NCBI GenBank assembly: GCA_945882475.1
Contig: CAMCWJ010000144.1
Coordinates: forward strand, 1 to 7,407
Source: Bifidobacterium breve
GTDB taxonomy: Bacteria > Actinomycetota > Actinomycetes > Mycobacteriales > Mycobacteriaceae
Length of the DNA stretch: 7,407 nucleotides
Reading direction: 5' to 3'
Positions 6,431 through 7,407 of the stretch are shown one piece after another. The translations under genes and the position numbers were made by a program. The stretch's first letter is position 1, and every line of letters begins with the position of its first letter. A model generated the notes under the pieces. The model saw only the letters and a program-made list of their open reading frames with translations. It had not been told where the DNA came from and did no database searches.

Positions 6431-7111
6431 ATGCGTGCCGTGCTCTTCGACATGGACGGCACGCTCGTTGACTCCGAGAAGCTCTGGGACATCGCGCTGC
6501 AGGAGCTCTATGCGCGCCTCGGCGGTGTGCTGACCCCAGACGTGCGGGCCGCCACCGTCGGCGGATCCTCCGAGGGCGTCATGCGGATCGTCTACACCGA
6601 CCTGGGTCGCGATCCCGATCCCGACGAGATGGCGGCCACCGCCGACTGGCTGCACGACTACACCGGTGAGTTGTTCGACGGTGGGCTGCCGTGGTGCGAG
6701 GGCGCTCGTGAACTGCTCGACGCGCTGGCCGCCGACGGGGTGCCGATGGCACTGGTGACCAACACCCGCCGGGCGCTCACCGAACGGGCGCTGCAGAGCA
6801 TCGGCCGGCACTACTTCGCCTTCAGCGTCTGCGGGGACGAGGTGGCTCACGGCAAGCCCGCGCCGGACGCCTACCGCAGGGCCGCCGACCTGCTCGGGCT
6901 TGACCCGGCGCTCTGCCTGGCCATCGAGGATTCCGTCACCGGCGCGGCCGCCGCCGAGGACGCCGGATGTCCGGTTCTGGTGGTGCCCAACGACGTCGAG
7001 GTACCGGGCAGTCCCCGGCGGCGCCACCTCACCTCACTGAGCGGCCTGGACGTGGCGCGGTTACGGGAGATCCATACCGAGTTGACGGTAGGCGCGGGCG
7101 GCCGCCACTGA
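6431..7111 (+). CDS. HAD-superfamily phosphatase, subfamily IA (beta-phosphoglucomutase/YfbT-like)
   Basis: A 226-residue cytosolic hydrolase with all four HAD motifs. Motif I is DMDGT (Asp7 nucleophile, Asp9 acid/base). Motif II is VTNT (Thr110). Motif III is Lys142 in HGKPAPD. Motif IV is IEDS (Glu166, Asp167, metal binding). The helical segment between motif I and about residue 85 is the type C1 cap that marks subfamily IA, which includes phosphoglycolate phosphatase, beta-phosphoglucomutase and sugar-phosphate phosphatases. The substrate cannot be read from the sequence. A sugar permease gene starts 104 bp downstream on the same strand, so a sugar phosphate is a reasonable but weak guess. 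ATG 6431 is preferred because conserved sequence starts immediately (MRAVLFDMDGT). The in-frame ATG at 6377 adds 18 unconserved residues, and its AAGGA sits one base from the codon, too close to serve as a Shine-Dalgarno. Confidence 0.92.
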   Translation: MRAVLFDMDGTLVDSEKLWDIALQELYARLGGVLTPDVRAATVGGSSEGVMRIVYTDLGRDPDPDEMAATADWLHDYTGELFDGGLPWCEGARELLDALAADGVPMALVTNTRRALTERALQSIGRHYFAFSVCGDEVAHGKPAPDAYRRAADLLGLDPALCLAIEDSVTGAAAAEDAGCPVLVVPNDVEVPGSPRRRHLTSLSGLDVARLREIHTELTVGAGGRH

Positions 7112-7148
7112 GGTGTTTGCCGCCGATATCGCGGTGTTCGGGCGGGGT

Positions 7149-7170
7149 CTGTGGAATCGTGTTGCCACAG
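7149..7170. repeat. Inverted repeat upstream of the sugar permease gene, possible operator
   Basis: CTGTGG (7149-7154) and CCACAG (7165-7170) are perfect six-base inverted arms around a ten-base spacer. The dyad lies 45 bases before the permease start, where a promoter operator would be expected. The half-site resembles the TGTGA core of Crp sites, but the spacing is four bases too long for a standard Crp site. It has no T-tract, so it makes a poor terminator for the HAD gene. No clear TANNNT box was found in the spacer. Confidence 0.3.
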
Positions 7171-7215
7171 GTTCGGCTTCATTTGCGGTAAGTCATCTGC
7201 GGAAAGGCAAGTCAC

Positions 7216-7407
7216 ATGTCCGGTCAAGGCCCCGCGAGCGACGTGCCGTCGGTGTTCGACGACGCGGACACCGGGTCCGGGCGCGGCGCGGTGCGCATCG
7301 CCTCAGTCGCCGCACTCGGCGGTCTGCTGTTCGGCTACGACAGCGCGGTGATCAACGGCGCCGTCGCCTCGATCCAGAGCAACTTCGGCATCAGCAACGC
7401 CTCGCTG
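7216..7407 (+). CDS. Sugar-porter family MFS transporter (GlcP/GalP-like sugar-proton symporter), N-terminal fragment
   Basis: The first 64 codons are visible, and the frame is open at the right edge. A polar cytosolic tail of about 25 residues (MSGQGPASDVPSVFDDADTG) leads into the first membrane helix. That helix carries GGLLFGYDSAVINGAV (35-50), the signature of helix 1 in the sugar porter family of the major facilitator superfamily. These are 12-helix inner-membrane proteins that usually import hexoses or pentoses with protons. In M. smegmatis, related glucose and galactose permease genes lie near metH as I remember, which supports a hexose carrier. The sugar cannot be assigned from this fragment. 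The start is well supported, with GGAAAGG (7201-7207) eight bases before ATG 7216. The gene follows the HAD gene after 104 bp and probably has its own promoter, given the length of the gap and the dyad in it. Confidence 0.9.
   Translation, partial: MSGQGPASDVPSVFDDADTGSGRGAVRIASVAALGGLLFGYDSAVINGAVASIQSNFGISNASL

Noticed and set aside
7104..7110. GCCACTG, identical to a cobalamin riboswitch B12-box core
   Set aside because: It lies in the last codons of the HAD gene and no other cobalamin-aptamer element surrounds it. A seven-base match is expected by chance.
7120..7134. CCGC-CGATATC-GCGG hairpin as a terminator for the HAD gene
   Set aside because: Four-pair stem without a T-tract; CGATATCG palindromes are common in GC-rich DNA.

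Overview
The window reads as chromosomal DNA of a mycobacterium, most likely a fast-growing Mycobacterium/Mycolicibacterium species. It is GC-rich, uses GTG and TTG starts, has TANNNT -10 boxes, and carries families typical of the group: an actinobacterial PAC2 protein, a 13E12-type DUF222/HNH protein, a probable FadE and a sugar-porter permease. This is inferred from sequence and remembered families; no search was run.

Layout, left to right: (1) the first 17 codons of a minus-strand gene, probably an acyl-CoA dehydrogenase, with a possible operator just upstream; (2) a complete minus-strand PAC2-family gene that looks leaderless; (3) a 195-bp divergent control region; (4) plus-strand metH, cobalamin-dependent methionine synthase, about 1262 residues with all five domains; (5) a short GC hairpin between convergent stop codons; (6) a minus-strand DUF222/HNH nuclease-family gene; (7) a 52-bp divergent spacer; (8) a plus-strand HAD-IA phosphatase; (9) the first 64 codons of a sugar-proton symporter, with an inverted repeat upstream. 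No gene-free stretch exceeds 300 bases.

The main discovery candidate is in the metH leader. Bases about 1187-1256 match the architecture of the S-adenosylhomocysteine (SAH) riboswitch: a P1 helix, a strong P2 hairpin, the TGCAA core segment and a perfect 6-bp pseudoknot, in the right order and with the expected spacing on the 5' side. A TAGGAT -10 box puts the predicted transcript start at the first base of P1. The pseudoknot's 3' strand overlaps an anti-Shine-Dalgarno arm (CCTTCC) that can pair with the Shine-Dalgarno (GGAAGG) of a TTG start. SAH binding would therefore free the ribosome site and switch metH ON. The logic fits the pathway: SAH is hydrolysed to homocysteine, which MetH methylates.

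The encoded MetH resembles the E. coli type much more than the M. tuberculosis MetH as I remember it, although the divergent PAC2-metH arrangement matches the M. tuberculosis locus. This suggests that metH and its switch may have replaced the usual mycobacterial gene in place. The remaining genes look like ordinary metabolic or accessory genes, and nothing indicates that they act with metH.
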